A stretch of DNA of 64,000 nucleotides from Bufo bufo (Eukaryota > Chordata > Amphibia > Anura > Bufonidae). The stretch is from positions 190,040,559 through 190,104,558 of the forward strand of contig NC_053391.1 in assembly GCF_905171765.1 (NCBI RefSeq). The letters run 5' to 3'. The position numbers and the translations under genes were made by a program. A model generated the notes under the pieces. That model had not been told where the DNA came from. It saw only the letters and a list, made by a program, of their open reading frames with translations, and did not search any database. This document shows positions 27,930-38,403 of the stretch, in pieces. How positions within the stretch are numbered: position 1 is the stretch's first letter; each line of letters opens with the position of its first letter.

Positions 27930-29410
27930 ATCTGAGGATATGGGGAGTCTGACAGGAGGTGTAATAGGGCTCTGATGTGAAGTCTGTTATGGGGGGGAGG
28001 TCTGACATGGAGGTCTAAAGGGGGTGAGATCTGAGGGCTGATATGGGGGTGTCACATGGAGGTCTAAAAGGGGGTCTGATGAGCTGAGGTCTAATATGGG
28101 GCAGTCTGACATGGAGGTCTAATGGGGATCTGATCTGAGGTCTGATATTGGGGGGTCTGACATGGAAGTCTAATGAGGGTCTGATCTGAGGTCTAAAACT
28201 GGGTCTGATATGGGGGGTCTAACATGAAGGTGTGATTAGGCTCTCATCTTAGGTTTGATATGGGGTCTGATCTGAAGATCTGATATGGAGGTCTGTGGAT
28301 CTGATATGGGGTCTGATTTAAAGCGAACCTTTCACCTCATTTTCACCTTATAAACCAGCAACTGTACCTTATAGATTATCTTGAGTGTGTTGTTATGCAT
28401 GTTAGTGCCGCTTTCCTGGGCTCTTTATACTTCAAAAAATCGTCTTATAATCTTCACATTCTGTGCTCCAACAGTCATGCAAACAGTCAAGGGGGTAGCC
28501 CTTCCATCTCCTCTGGCCGTACCGCCCCTGCCCTAACCCCTCCTCTATGCTCCTAACTGACAGCCGGCTCAGTCGCCGGGACGGCGCTTCTGAAACCTGC
28601 GCATGCGCCGTCCTCCTGATTCGCCGCGCGATCCCGTCTTTCTTGCTGACAATAGTGGAGCGCGCACACGGGAGGGAGAGCAGACAGGAGAGCAGACAGG
28701 CCGGCATCGCGTAAGGCGCATGCGCGATTCTCTTACATGATCGCGCTTTTGTCAGCAAGAAAGACGGGACTGCGCGGCGAATCAGGAGGACGGCGCATGC
28801 GCAGGTTTCAGAAGCGCCGTCCCGGCGACTGAGCCGGCTGTCAGTTAGGAGCATAGAGGAGGGGTTAGGGCAGGGGCGGTACGGCCAGAGGAGATGGAAG
28901 GGCTACCCCCTTGACTGTTTGCATGACTGTTGGAGCACAGAATGTGAAGATTATAAGACGATTTTTTGAAGTATAAAGAGCCCAGGAAAGCGGCACTAAC
29001 ATGCATAACAACACACTCAAGATAATCTATAAGGTACTGTTGCTGGTTTATAAGGTGAAAATGAGGTGAAAGGTTCGCTTTAAGGATCTGATTTGAGGTA
29101 TGATATGGGGGTCTGATTTGAAGTCTAATATAGGGTCTGATCTGAGGTCTGATATGGGGGTCTGAGTTGAGATCAGATAAGGGGGTCTAATTTGAGGTCT
29201 GCTATGGGGTCTGATTTAAGGATCTGATTTGAGGTATGATATGGGGGTCTGATTTGAAATCTTGAAGATAAGGGGGTCTAATTTGAGGTCTGCTATGGGG
29301 TCTGATCTAAGGATCTGATATGGGGTTCTGATTTAAGGTCTGATATGGGGGTCTGATCTGAATATATGATAATGGGGGTCTGATTTGAGGTCTGATATGA
29401 GGTGTATGGG
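27930..29410. repeat. GGTCTGATATGGGG minisatellite
   Basis: Short units of the form GGTCTGATNTGAGG / GGTCTGATATGGGG repeat from about 27930 to 28317 and from 29084 to 29410. They are separated by the inserted palindrome at 28318-29083, whose TTAA target is part of a TCTGATTTAAGGATCTG unit still seen intact near 29213. Confidence 0.85.
28318..29083. mobile_element. TTAA-flanked long palindrome, 766 bp
   Basis: TTAAAGCGAACCTTTCACC at 28318 and its exact inverse at the right end. Arms of roughly 310-330 bp are near-perfect complements, containing GCGCATGCGC and GGGACGGCGCTTC blocks around a short central spacer (near 28650-28730). The 140-codon minus-strand ORF (28432-28854) is a by-product. 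Confidence 0.9.
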
Positions 29411-30269
29411 TGTTAAGGGGTATGTAAGAAGTATTTTTTTTGCACTGGCACACATTATAAGATGGTAATTTTTGTACAGGCACACATTAAAAGGGGTTAT
29501 TTTTGCACTGGCACATATTAGGCGGCATTTTTCTACTGGCACACATTATAAGGAGAAGTATCAGTACGGGGGGGGGGGCTATGGGGAACATAATTACTAG
29601 TATGGACACAGTATGTGCATTATTACTATTGGGGGCATTGTTAACACTATGCACTCTGGAAGACAATTATTACTATTAGTGGGACTTTGGGGAGCACTAT
29701 TACTAGTGGGGGCAGTATCAGCTTAGCGCAGTTATTTTTGGGTGACATTATGTTTACATTATTAGTGTCAGGGCAGAGTTATTTTTTTAGTGCACTGTGT
29801 GCCAATTAATATTTAAGGGGGCACCATCTGTGTGGTACTAGTATTTTAAGGGAGACTGTTTCTTCAGTATAGTATTGGGGCACAGTATTGGGGGTGGCAG
29901 GATGGGGTGTTGAGAAGGTGTAAGGATGATGGAAAAGTAGGAAACTAAGATGTCTGTGTGCAGAGACAAGTGATAGCTGAAAGAAATCATGATGGTGGTC
30001 TGGTATGAATGGAGAAGATGAGGAAAGAGAAAATCTACATGAGAGGAGACATCACTGGATGTAAGAGGTATGTGGCGCTGTTTTACCCTGTATGTTTTGT
30101 AGCACTATATGTAATGTTTTCCAAGTATGTTTTTAACAGTACGGCTGGAGAGTAGGGGTTAGGTGAAGAATTTGGCATGGAGGGGTGCCCCTTGCCACAA
30201 TGTACTGAGGGGGAAGGGGGTCCAAGCTGAACTCTTGCAACAGGGCCCATGAGCCTTTAGCTACACCTG

Positions 30270-31640
30270 TACTTACCTCTAATGGTGACACTTACTTCTA
30301 AAATGTATATCACCTCCAGTGTCAGTTTATTTTTCTTGCTTTTTAAACAAGACACATTTTTCCATCTATCAATGGAACATTAAGGGGGTCATTTACTAAG
30401 TGATATATCTGTCACAGAGGCTGGCGCACATTAGTTCCTATTGAGCCCCTGCCTGATAGGAACATAGGGGGTCATCTACAACAGATATATGCCACTTTTT
30501 GGCGACGTTTCCCTGCTCAAGCCAGGCCTAAAAAAGAGGGCATGGCGTGGGTGGGGAAGCAGTCAGGCATCCAGGCTCGTATTATTTATAATTTTCCACG
30601 TCTGTTTTAGACAAGGAAGCTGGCAGTGGATGCGCCGAAGTTATGTAGAGGCCGGCGCAACTCTTCATTCACCGATATGGGAGTACCAAAAATATCCGAG
30701 TGCGCTTGGTTGGCTATTTTCGGAAGTCCCATAGCAGTGAATGGAAACCACCCATGCATGCTCTGTTTGCTCTCCTTCACTACAAAGACCCCGTTATGGA
30801 GATAGGAGTCCCAATGGTGGGACTCATACCTATCTGACTTTGATGGCATACCCTAGTCATATGCCATCTAAATCTGAGATGGGCAAACCCCTTTACAGTA
30901 AAACATAAATCGGACACCTGCTGCTGACTCCTCAATACAGTGTGCATTAGGTAGTCTGAGAAGCAGTGAGGCCATCTTGGATGACAGAAGAGGAGCCTGG
31001 GTATTGGCACATCTGTAGCTGAAAGATAAAAAGGAGGGCACCAGATAGGTGTTCAGTTTTTTCCCCAGTTAATGTGTATTATTTTTTTTTCTTGAATCAG
31101 AGGATCACTCTAATCAGGGTAACAAGTTAACCACATTGCTGACTATTATGTGAAAGAGGAACCATGGGACTGTTTTTTGAAGCTTCAATCTCTCTTTGCC
31201 ATAAGACTCCTGCCTACTGGACCATGCATGATATACTGACTGCTAGAAAAGAAAGCAATCACCTGGAACTGTGGTGCTGATTGATTGCTTTGACCCCAAC
31301 CTAAGATGAAGAATGCTGTTATATATTGCTGCACTCAAGTGTAAAGGCTTGATGAGTGAGTCTTGTTTTACAGTAAGGGTGTTATCGGGGTGCAGTTGGT
31401 TACACTATGATACTTAGATTAGCAGTGTTGTTACTGCAGGAGCATAGACTTTCAACAAAGTTCCTGTGTCCCAATGTCAGAAGAGGACAATGCTGTCTAT
31501 TAAATTATAGATGTGAGCTCTACATTTTATAACATTTCTTCCTGCTGGTTTGTAACTGTTGCAGGAACACCGACCACACATTTAAAACACCTATATTTGA
31601 AGCAGAATATTGTGTATTCATATTGTAGCTGCCAGCTGCA
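30270..31640. other. No gene; weak repeat fragments
   Basis: A GTCATTTACTAA-type block at 30390 and a TTAA MITE-like right end (AAACCCCTTTACAG, about 30885) are visible. No coding feature can be supported. Confidence 0.4.
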
Positions 31641-31643
31641 TTA

Positions 31644-31923
31644 GGCTAGGTTCACACCTCTGGTGTGAAATTTCGGCACATTGTTCTGGCAGGCAAAAGG
31701 AGAATCGTCCAGACACAAACCGCAGCATGCAGCGATTTGTGTCCAGCCAACTCTCTGCTTGTCTGCCAGAACAGCGTACGGATCTCCGCCGGACCCCATT
31801 ATAGTTAATGGGGCCGGCGAACATTCCAACCGCATCCGGCAGTACAGGATCCGGTGAACTCTGGGTGGCTGTTCTCTGCCGGAACAGCCTGCTGGAATTC
31901 ACACCAGCGGTGTGAAGGTAGCC
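31644..31923. mobile_element. TWA-flanked palindromic MITE, 280 bp
   Basis: TTA at 31641-31643 and 31924-31926. Ends GGCTAGGTTCACACCTCTG and CAGCGGTGTGAAGGTAGCC. The arms pair through GCCAGAACA and TGTTCTGGC type words. Confidence 0.75.
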
Positions 31924-31926
31924 TTA

Positions 31927-32435
31927 CACCCTCTGGGTTGCCTTGCTCAGCATATTCCTATAGGCAGAAACAGCAGCAGTTCCATTCTGTATATTGCAGC
32001 CTCTCTCAGTCTGGTCTTCTCCTCCATAAGTGCAATGTGCAGTACCCCAGACCTGGGGGTATATGCAATAGTTTGGTTTGTTATATTTTGCCATGTTTAT
32101 GTATGCACGATACACCAGCAGATGGAGTATGGCTGGCATTAGGAATGGGACTTACCATCCTATTTCCCCAATCTTTTTAGGAGTGGGCTGAGTCCTACTT
32201 ACTGCCCACAGGGGGAGTTCTAGTAGGACTAGTGAGGGATGAGGAAGCATGTTCAATTGCTCTCGCTCCAAGGGTCTCAGGGACCAGGATTAAACCTAGT
32301 TCTTCTGTGAGAACTCTACTCCAGAGAGACTGCAAGAATATCAAAACTCCAGTGTCATGATCACCCTCGCTGGAGTTCACGTGATGTGTAGGTGTGTGGT
32401 GGTCGGCCAACACAAAAACACCTGATCTATCTAAA
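31927..32435. other. No gene recognised
   Basis: Mixed sequence. A GCAATAGTTTGG... segment and the pyrimidine-rich part near 31980 may be old LTR fragments, but I see no ends. Confidence 0.35.
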
Positions 32436-32438
32436 TTA

Positions 32439-32936
32439 GGCTACTTTCACACTAGCGTTCGGGTGTCCGCTCGTGCGCACCGTTTGAAGGGGCTCACGAG
32501 CGGCCCCGAACGCATCCGTCTGGCCCCAATGCATTCTCAGTGGAGGCGGATCCACTGAGAATGCATCCGCCTGCCAGCGTTCAGCCTCCGCTCCGCTCAG
32601 TGAGCGGACACCTGAACGCTGCTTGCAGCGTTCGGGTGTCCGCCTGGCCGTGCGGAGGCGAGCGGATCCGTCCAGACTTACAATGTAAGTCAATGGGGAC
32701 GGATCCGCTTGAAGATGACACAATATGGCTCAATCTTCAAGCGGATCCGTTCCCCATTGACTTTCAATGTAAAGTCTGAACGGATCCGCTCAGGCTACTT
32801 TCACACTTAGAAAATTTTCTAAGTTTTAATGCAGACGCATCCGTTCTGAACGGATGCGAACGTCTGCATTATCGGAGCGGATCCGTCTGATGAAACATCA
32901 GACGGATCCGCTCCGAACGCTAGTGTGAAAGTAGCC
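32439..32936. mobile_element. TWA-flanked palindromic element, composite
   Basis: TTA at 32436-32438 and 32937-32939. Ends GGCTACTTTCACACTAGCG and CGCTAGTGTGAAAGTAGCC. An internal second head, CAGGCTACTTTCACACTTAG at about 32792, shows two related copies fused or nested. GGATCCG words recur throughout. Confidence 0.75.
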
Positions 32937-32939
32937 TTA

Positions 32940-33668
32940 CTAATATTTCCCATTAATTCCTCAACACTGCCACTACTAAGGTTTGTTTCAAGAACTCACA
33001 CTCTTCAGTCACTCTCCTGTCTCTATATAATGCATTAAATACTACAATTTCCTCCGAAACTCTTATCTAAACAGGTAGTCTTATGTGCTTAGAGCTTAGC
33101 ACGTGGATTTGTTCAAGAACACAAAAGAGAACTTAAATGGAGTTTAATCTGATAAAAAGAATTACACTGCTTATATTTACCAAAAAAAGGGTAACAAAAG
33201 ACATACAGAAATATAATGTACAACAGTTTCTTAAAATAAAAGGAAATAAACCAGAAACCTAACACTCACATAGATGGCAAAGGCTCCATCGCCAGGGCAG
33301 GTAGAAAACCAGGACAGATCTTCACTACTTCAGTGAGACCCAAGAAATGACAGCCAGCCCTGTATTTCATACCTTATGAACTTCCACTTTCTATATCCAT
33401 CACCCCATCCTCAGATATCACTGTGGAGGATCCGAGTATAGCTAGATTCTTGAGCTTTATGACACCAGCCCTGTGTTATCTCGGGTGGCTGAGGTGTGAC
33501 GAAATAGAAGGAAAAAAACTAATTAAAAAAATATACATACACAATTCACTGCAAAAAATGCACCAAAATGATACGCAACTGACATCACTAGCTAATTCCT
33601 CAGGCCGATGTTAAAAGCTGAGAACTTTGCCAATATCTTCAGGAACATATCGGAGCCCCTCATGCACC
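32940..33668. other. No gene recognised
   Basis: AT-rich, no transposon ends or coding potential seen. Confidence 0.4.
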
Positions 33669-34267
33669 ACGTCACGGTGTCTCAGCACGCATGGGGTCCT
33701 ACCACTCAACTACCCGTGGTGGTGTGTGAACAGGGCCTGAACCAACTCGCAGCCAGACTCTCACATGCCTCCATAGTGGTATCACCAATGCACTGTGAGG
33801 TTGTGTATGTATATTTTTTCATCTGCACAATGTATCATTTTGTGTAGGATGTCCTTGTGGTGCATGTGGTCCGCCCCGGCATCCTCCATTGTACGCTTTT
33901 TTTGCTGGGGATTTCCGTGGTCTGCGGCAATTGCTCCCCTGGTTATAGACGCGCTACAGTGTCTGGGTTTGGAGCATTTTCACCCGTTTAGGCCACTTTT
34001 TTCAGTGAGTTTTTGTCTTTATGTGTATGGAATGTGCCACTTCATTTTGCTGGTAACATTCTTTTGCACCTGGTAGCTTCTGTGTCACATGGTCTGTTGT
34101 GGGTGCGGCTCACAGCTTTATCCTACCTCACAGTGCATTGGTGATACCACTATGGAGGCATGTGAGAGCCTGGCTGTGAGTTAATTTCTAGCATTGTTCA
34201 GACCCTGTTCACACACCACGGGCAGTTGAGTGGGTAAGGACCCCATACGTGCTGAGACACCGTGACG
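33669..34267. repeat. Foldback element with ~135-bp arms
   Basis: CGTCACGGTGTCTCAGCACG at 33669 is mirrored by CGTGCTGAGACACCGTGACG at 34248-34267. The arms pair through CACATGCCTCCATAGTGG and CACCAATGCACTGTGAGG. The loop of about 325 bp is unpaired. Superfamily unknown. Confidence 0.8.
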
Positions 34268-34692
34268 TATTTCCGTTGCGCAAAAAAGTAGCGCACGTCC
34301 TATTCAAGTCAATGGGTCCGTATGTCATCCGTATTTAATCTGTATTTTGCAGATCCATACTGTTTTGCTATACCCAGCCCATATTGCTCATGTGTTTGGT
34401 GATTAATAAGTTACTGTTTCCGTTTCCGATCCGCAAAAAACGGATCGCATACGGAAACCATACGGATATGTTTTGTGGAATAACGGAGCGGAAGAGGACT
34501 TAAATCAGAGAAAAAAAAACTCAGATACGGAACAATGGATCCGGGAAAAACGGACTGCAAAACAACAACGGTCGTGTGTAACGGTTCTGTTGTTTTTGTG
34601 GACCCATTGAAGTGAAAGTTTCCGCATACGGTCCGCAAAAAAAAAAAACGGAACAGAAGCAGAAAGAAAATACATTTCGTGTGCATAAGCCC
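34268..34692. mobile_element. TWA-type palindromic element, left-truncated
   Basis: The right end GTGTGCATAAGCCC is followed by TTA (34693-34695). The body has the family words CAATGGGTCCGTATG and ACCCATTGAAGTGAAAG. The left end is missing at the junction with the foldback. Confidence 0.55.
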
Positions 34693-34695
34693 TTA

Positions 34696-35180
34696 TTATA
34701 AGATTTTGTATTTCAATTATGGGATGGATTGTCTATTCTAAACAAATTAATGCATTGCTTTTCTGCACAAGACCTTTTCTTGGAGACCACCTTTAATTTG
34801 TTAAGGCATAAAGTCAATAATTTGACATCTAGACATTTTATACTCACGAAAAAAGGAAAAAAAAAATCAATAAATGCATTGATTTTTTTCTTTTTTTGCT
34901 TAGAATTTTTTTTTTATATCTGGATCAGGGACGGACTAAAACCAGGCTTGGCACACATAATGCCTCAGCCCACATGCAGGTATGGTACTCAAGCTGCCCA
35001 TCCATATTTAGCAATGGATTGCAATGGATAGCAATGGCTGAGATGAAATTTCCTGATGCGTACCTCAGACAGATGCCACCAACATACACCACTGTATAGG
35101 GTCCTGGAGAGCATAGGTAGAAGTCAGGGAGGGATTCACAGAGGCAGGTAAAGTCCCCCTACAAGTTCAGCACATCTGGC
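34696..35180. other. No gene; A/T homopolymer runs
   Basis: Contains A-rich and T-rich runs near 34850-34915. No coding feature. Confidence 0.45.
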
Positions 35181-35183
35181 TTA

Positions 35184-35439
35184 AGCCTCCATGCACACAG
35201 ACCCATTCACTTCCATGGGTCTGCAAAAAAGAAAAAACGGATAGCACATGGATGCCATCCATGTGTTGTCCGCATCCATGTGGCCGGGTCGCAAATGAGA
35301 GAACCTGTCCTATCTTTGTCCATTTTGCGGACAAGAGTAGGCTTTTTGACAATGAGTCCCATGAAAATAGTGGGTTGCACACAGACCGCTTCTGTATTTT
35401 GTGGCTATGCAAAACGGATATGATCGTGGTTAGGAGGCC
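35184..35439. mobile_element. TWA-flanked palindromic MITE, 256 bp
   Basis: TTA at 35181-35183 and 35440-35442. Left end AGCCTCCATGCACACAG, right end GTGGTTAGGAGGCC. Body words such as CATGGGTCTGCAAAAAAG match the family. Confidence 0.7.
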
Positions 35440-36273
35440 TTAGAAGACATAAACTTCATGGCAGGATGGAGCCCAGTGCTTTGGAAGGGAGCAGGCATGT
35501 ATATATATATCGATCAGTACTATAGGGAAATGATAACTCTCTGGTTTACAATAAAAATTTCACATACATAGTTAAATGGGTTTTCCGGGAATACAGTACT
35601 AATGACCCGTGCTTAGGATAGGTCATCAATATCTGATTGTTGAGGTTCCAATGCCAGCAACCCCGCTGAACAGCTGTTTGATGTGGCTGCGAAGCTCCAC
35701 TGAGAGCTGCAGCGTCCTCATAACATACCAGGCACAGTGCCATACATTATATAGTGGCTGTGCTTGGTATTGCAGCCCACGCCCATTCACTTAAATGGAA
35801 TGAGCTGCTCATAGGCTATGTGACTGATGAATGTGGCATCAATGGCCTAGGAAAGGGGCGTATATAGAAATCATTGGGCCCCATAGCAAGAATCTGAATT
35901 GGGCCCCCATAACTCCGCCCACTACCCACCCCTGGCCCATCTCACCACCTGCTCTGGCTCCTCCGCTGCCACCCCCCCGTTGTATTCGTACTGACCCAGA
36001 GAATGAAAGGCATAGGTCAGTTTTGCCGCAAAAGGAACGCCGTAGGAACAAAACCCGTAAAACGGTGGAGGAATTGGATTTTGTATTCAATGCCACCCCG
36101 TTTGGATTTTTTTGCCCGCTTCCTACTACATTGTATGCCATATTAAAGTACAACTTGTACCGCAAAAAATAAGCCCTTATATCGATATGTGAACGGAAAA
36201 ATAAAAAAGTTATGGCTCAAGGAAGATAGGTAACAAAAATGCAAAAAACTAAGAAACCTCCGGTATCTTAATG

Positions 36274-36603
36274 TTAAAAGGGTTATCCAACCCATATTAT
36301 GCCCCCAATATGCTGGGCACCACATAAGGTGATACTTATGCCCGGGGGGGAGGTTGTGCAGCCAATAGCAGGCCGCAACGAAAATGAGCCTCCCTAGTGT
36401 CACCTGTGATGCTAGGAAGGCTAGTTCACATTGATCGTGGCCTGCTATTGACTGCCCCCCATGTCGCCTGATGTTTTCATCCACATGACAGGGGGATGCA
36501 GTGGTGGCCGTGCGGGAATCAGGAGGGTTGTGGGGTAAGTATAACCTGTATGAGGTGCCTGGGCATTTTGGGGGGCATTATAGGGGTTGGATAACCCCTT
36601 TAA
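36274..36603. mobile_element. TTAA-flanked MITE, innermost layer
   Basis: TTAAAAGGGTTATCCAACCC at the left and GGGTTGGATAACCCCTTTAA-type right end, with inner GCCCCCAATATGCTGGGC paired with GCCTGGGCATTTTGGGGGGC. A related right end is at about 44340-44359. Confidence 0.8.
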
Positions 36604-37140
36604 CTCCTTTCCGCTGAAGCTTAGTTTGCATAACCTTGCAAGGTGACTGAGTGGGGATGTGCTGCTGCTGTGCTGGCTGGGCACACTGTCCTCCATCAGC
36701 AAGCAGAGTTTATGGGGGGGGGGAGCACACTGTCCTGTCCTCTATCTATGAGCATACAGTGCCCCCAACCCCACAGGAACTCTGCTTGGTTGCTGCTGCC
36801 CTCTCCCATCAAGAACTCCCACATGAACTTTTTTTTTTTTACTCTTCTTACTGTGGGCGGCTCGGCTGTGGCACACATCAGGGGCAGGCAAGTGTTTATT
36901 CTGGGCCGGCGGCGGGATGCTGGGGGTGGGAGGGCTGCCTGGCTATGTTCAATGACCAACTGTTCTCCAGTTCGATCCAGTGGGTGGCTGATGGCTGGAC
37001 CCACCGTCCTATAGATGGCGGCTGAAAGCTGTATCCACCCCAGGATCCAACTAGGAAATCAGCAGCAAAAAATTCCCCAAAATCCGCACAAGTTCAAAAA
37101 TGATGTGAGCAGAAGTGAAGAGCAGAGGAAGAGATTGTAT

Positions 37141-37560
37141 CCACACTACTACACCCAGCATCCACTATACAACTAACCTCCCACAACAACCCACCCTATA
37201 CATCACCTTTTATCCCCATCATCCACAATACCCAACAACTAATTCGCCTATCGCCCACTACACTACTAACCTACTACACCCATCGTAAACCATACTACCG
37301 AACCTCCCCACAACCAACCGTCCAGCCTAAAAATCACCTACTATGCCCATCATCCAACATAAAAATCACCTACTACACCCATTGTCCACCATACTGATCA
37401 TCTACTACACCCACCGTCCACCACACTACTAACCTACTACACCCATCATCCACCATACTAATAACATCCTACATCCATCATACTCCTCACTTATTACACC
37501 CATCATTCACATTCCTCACCTACTACACCCATCATCCATACTCCTCACCTACGACTCCCA
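37141..37560. repeat. Minisatellite (ACCTACTACACCCATC unit)
   Basis: Degenerate units of about 28-30 bp based on CCTACTACACCCATCATCCA, C- and A-rich on the plus strand. No spacer pattern of a CRISPR type. Confidence 0.75.
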
Positions 37561-37610
37561 CAGTATCTGACATGCCTCTGTTCCTGGATGGTTGTCGGTA
37601 CCTGACGTAT

Positions 37611-37629
37611 CCCCCCCCCCCCCCCCCCC
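37611..37629 (+). repeat. Poly-C tract, 19 bp
   Basis: Uninterrupted C run within the hAT element, next to CGCGGTACCG. Length probably variable. Confidence 0.85.
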
Positions 37630-38403
37630 GCGGTACCGCAGCGCCCTCACCTTTGTGTACAGGAGGCTCTTCACCTCTCGCAGGAGGCTCACAACAAACT
37701 TCCTGGATTTCCATGTCTGTACTCGGGACATCGGTGCGTGGGGGGAAGGGGAGCCCTGACTGAGCATAAGGGAAGCAAGCAGGGCCCGGAACGGAACAGA
37801 AGAAAAGTGGGAGGGGCCTTCCACGCACTCCGGGCCCCCGTGCCACGGGCCCCATAGCAGTTGCGTGATCTGCCTATATTGGCAGTACGCCACTGGCCTA
37901 GGAAAAGGTCAAAGCACTGCAACCTTTTCAAACAGCTGATCGATGCGGGTGCCAGAAATCAAAGCTCCAATATCAGATGTTGATGACCTATAACCTGAAG
38001 ATAGGTCATCAATATTTTACTCCTGGAAAACTCTTTTAAAATATCTGATTCCCTGAACCGTAGGGGTGCTTTCTTCAGAGCATGAGGCTGAGGTATGATA
38101 TAGTAACCATTCTAGGTGGCGCCGAGGGGGTTAAATGAAGGCGGCATAGACTGTGGAGTCGGGAGTAGAAGGGTTAAAAGCTATCAGCAGCTAGCAGCTT
38201 GCAGGATGGTCAAAGTTACCAGAATAAAGTGGTGTTTTTATTCCTGACTTAGCTGGGCTGCTGAGTGTGTTTTCCAGGTGATCCAGGGTATCCTCCCCTG
38301 CTCCCTGATTGGTGGCTAGAGATGGTTGGGGCCACGGGAGGGTTAAAAAGGGGGGTGAGGCAAGTCCCGGCCTCTTTCTCTACGGCACCAGCAGGCAGCA
38401 GGT

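Larger units (their letters stand above)
27567..30269. mobile_element. Non-autonomous hAT-like element, about 2.7 kb
   Basis: Left end CAGTGGCGTAGCTATAGG; right end CCTTTAGCTACACCTG, its inverted counterpart. CAGNGGCGTAGCTA-type ends are common among vertebrate hAT elements. I could not find an 8-bp target duplication, perhaps through drift. The interior is a minisatellite with a palindromic TTAA MITE inserted; no transposase. Confidence 0.6.
35853..37895. mobile_element. Non-autonomous hAT element, middle layer
   Basis: Flanked by a perfect 8-bp duplication GCCTAGGA (35845-35852 and 37896-37903). Ends AAGGGGCGTATATAG and the inverse of CAGTGGCGTACTGCC are the hAT CAGNGGCGTA type, with the left CA drifted to AA. 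Contains the TTAA MITE 36274-36603, the array 37141-37560 and a 19-bp poly-C run. No transposase. Confidence 0.8.
35572..38039. mobile_element. TTAA-flanked MITE, outermost layer of a three-level nest
   Basis: TTAAATGGGTTTTCCGGGAA at 35572 is inverted as CTGGAAAACTCTTTTAA ending 38039. It shares ATAGGTCATCAATATCTGAT, CCATACATTATATAGTGGC and CATGTGAC-type blocks with 961-3048. A hAT-type element (35853-37895) splits it at GCCTAGGA. Confidence 0.75.

Noticed and set aside
28432..28854. 140-codon minus-strand ORF
   Set aside because: Lies within the long palindrome and reads the same arm words on both strands; no family resemblance.
37141..37560. Another regularly spaced repeat block considered as CRISPR-like
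   Set aside because: Simple minisatellite with no spacer structure, nested in a hAT element.
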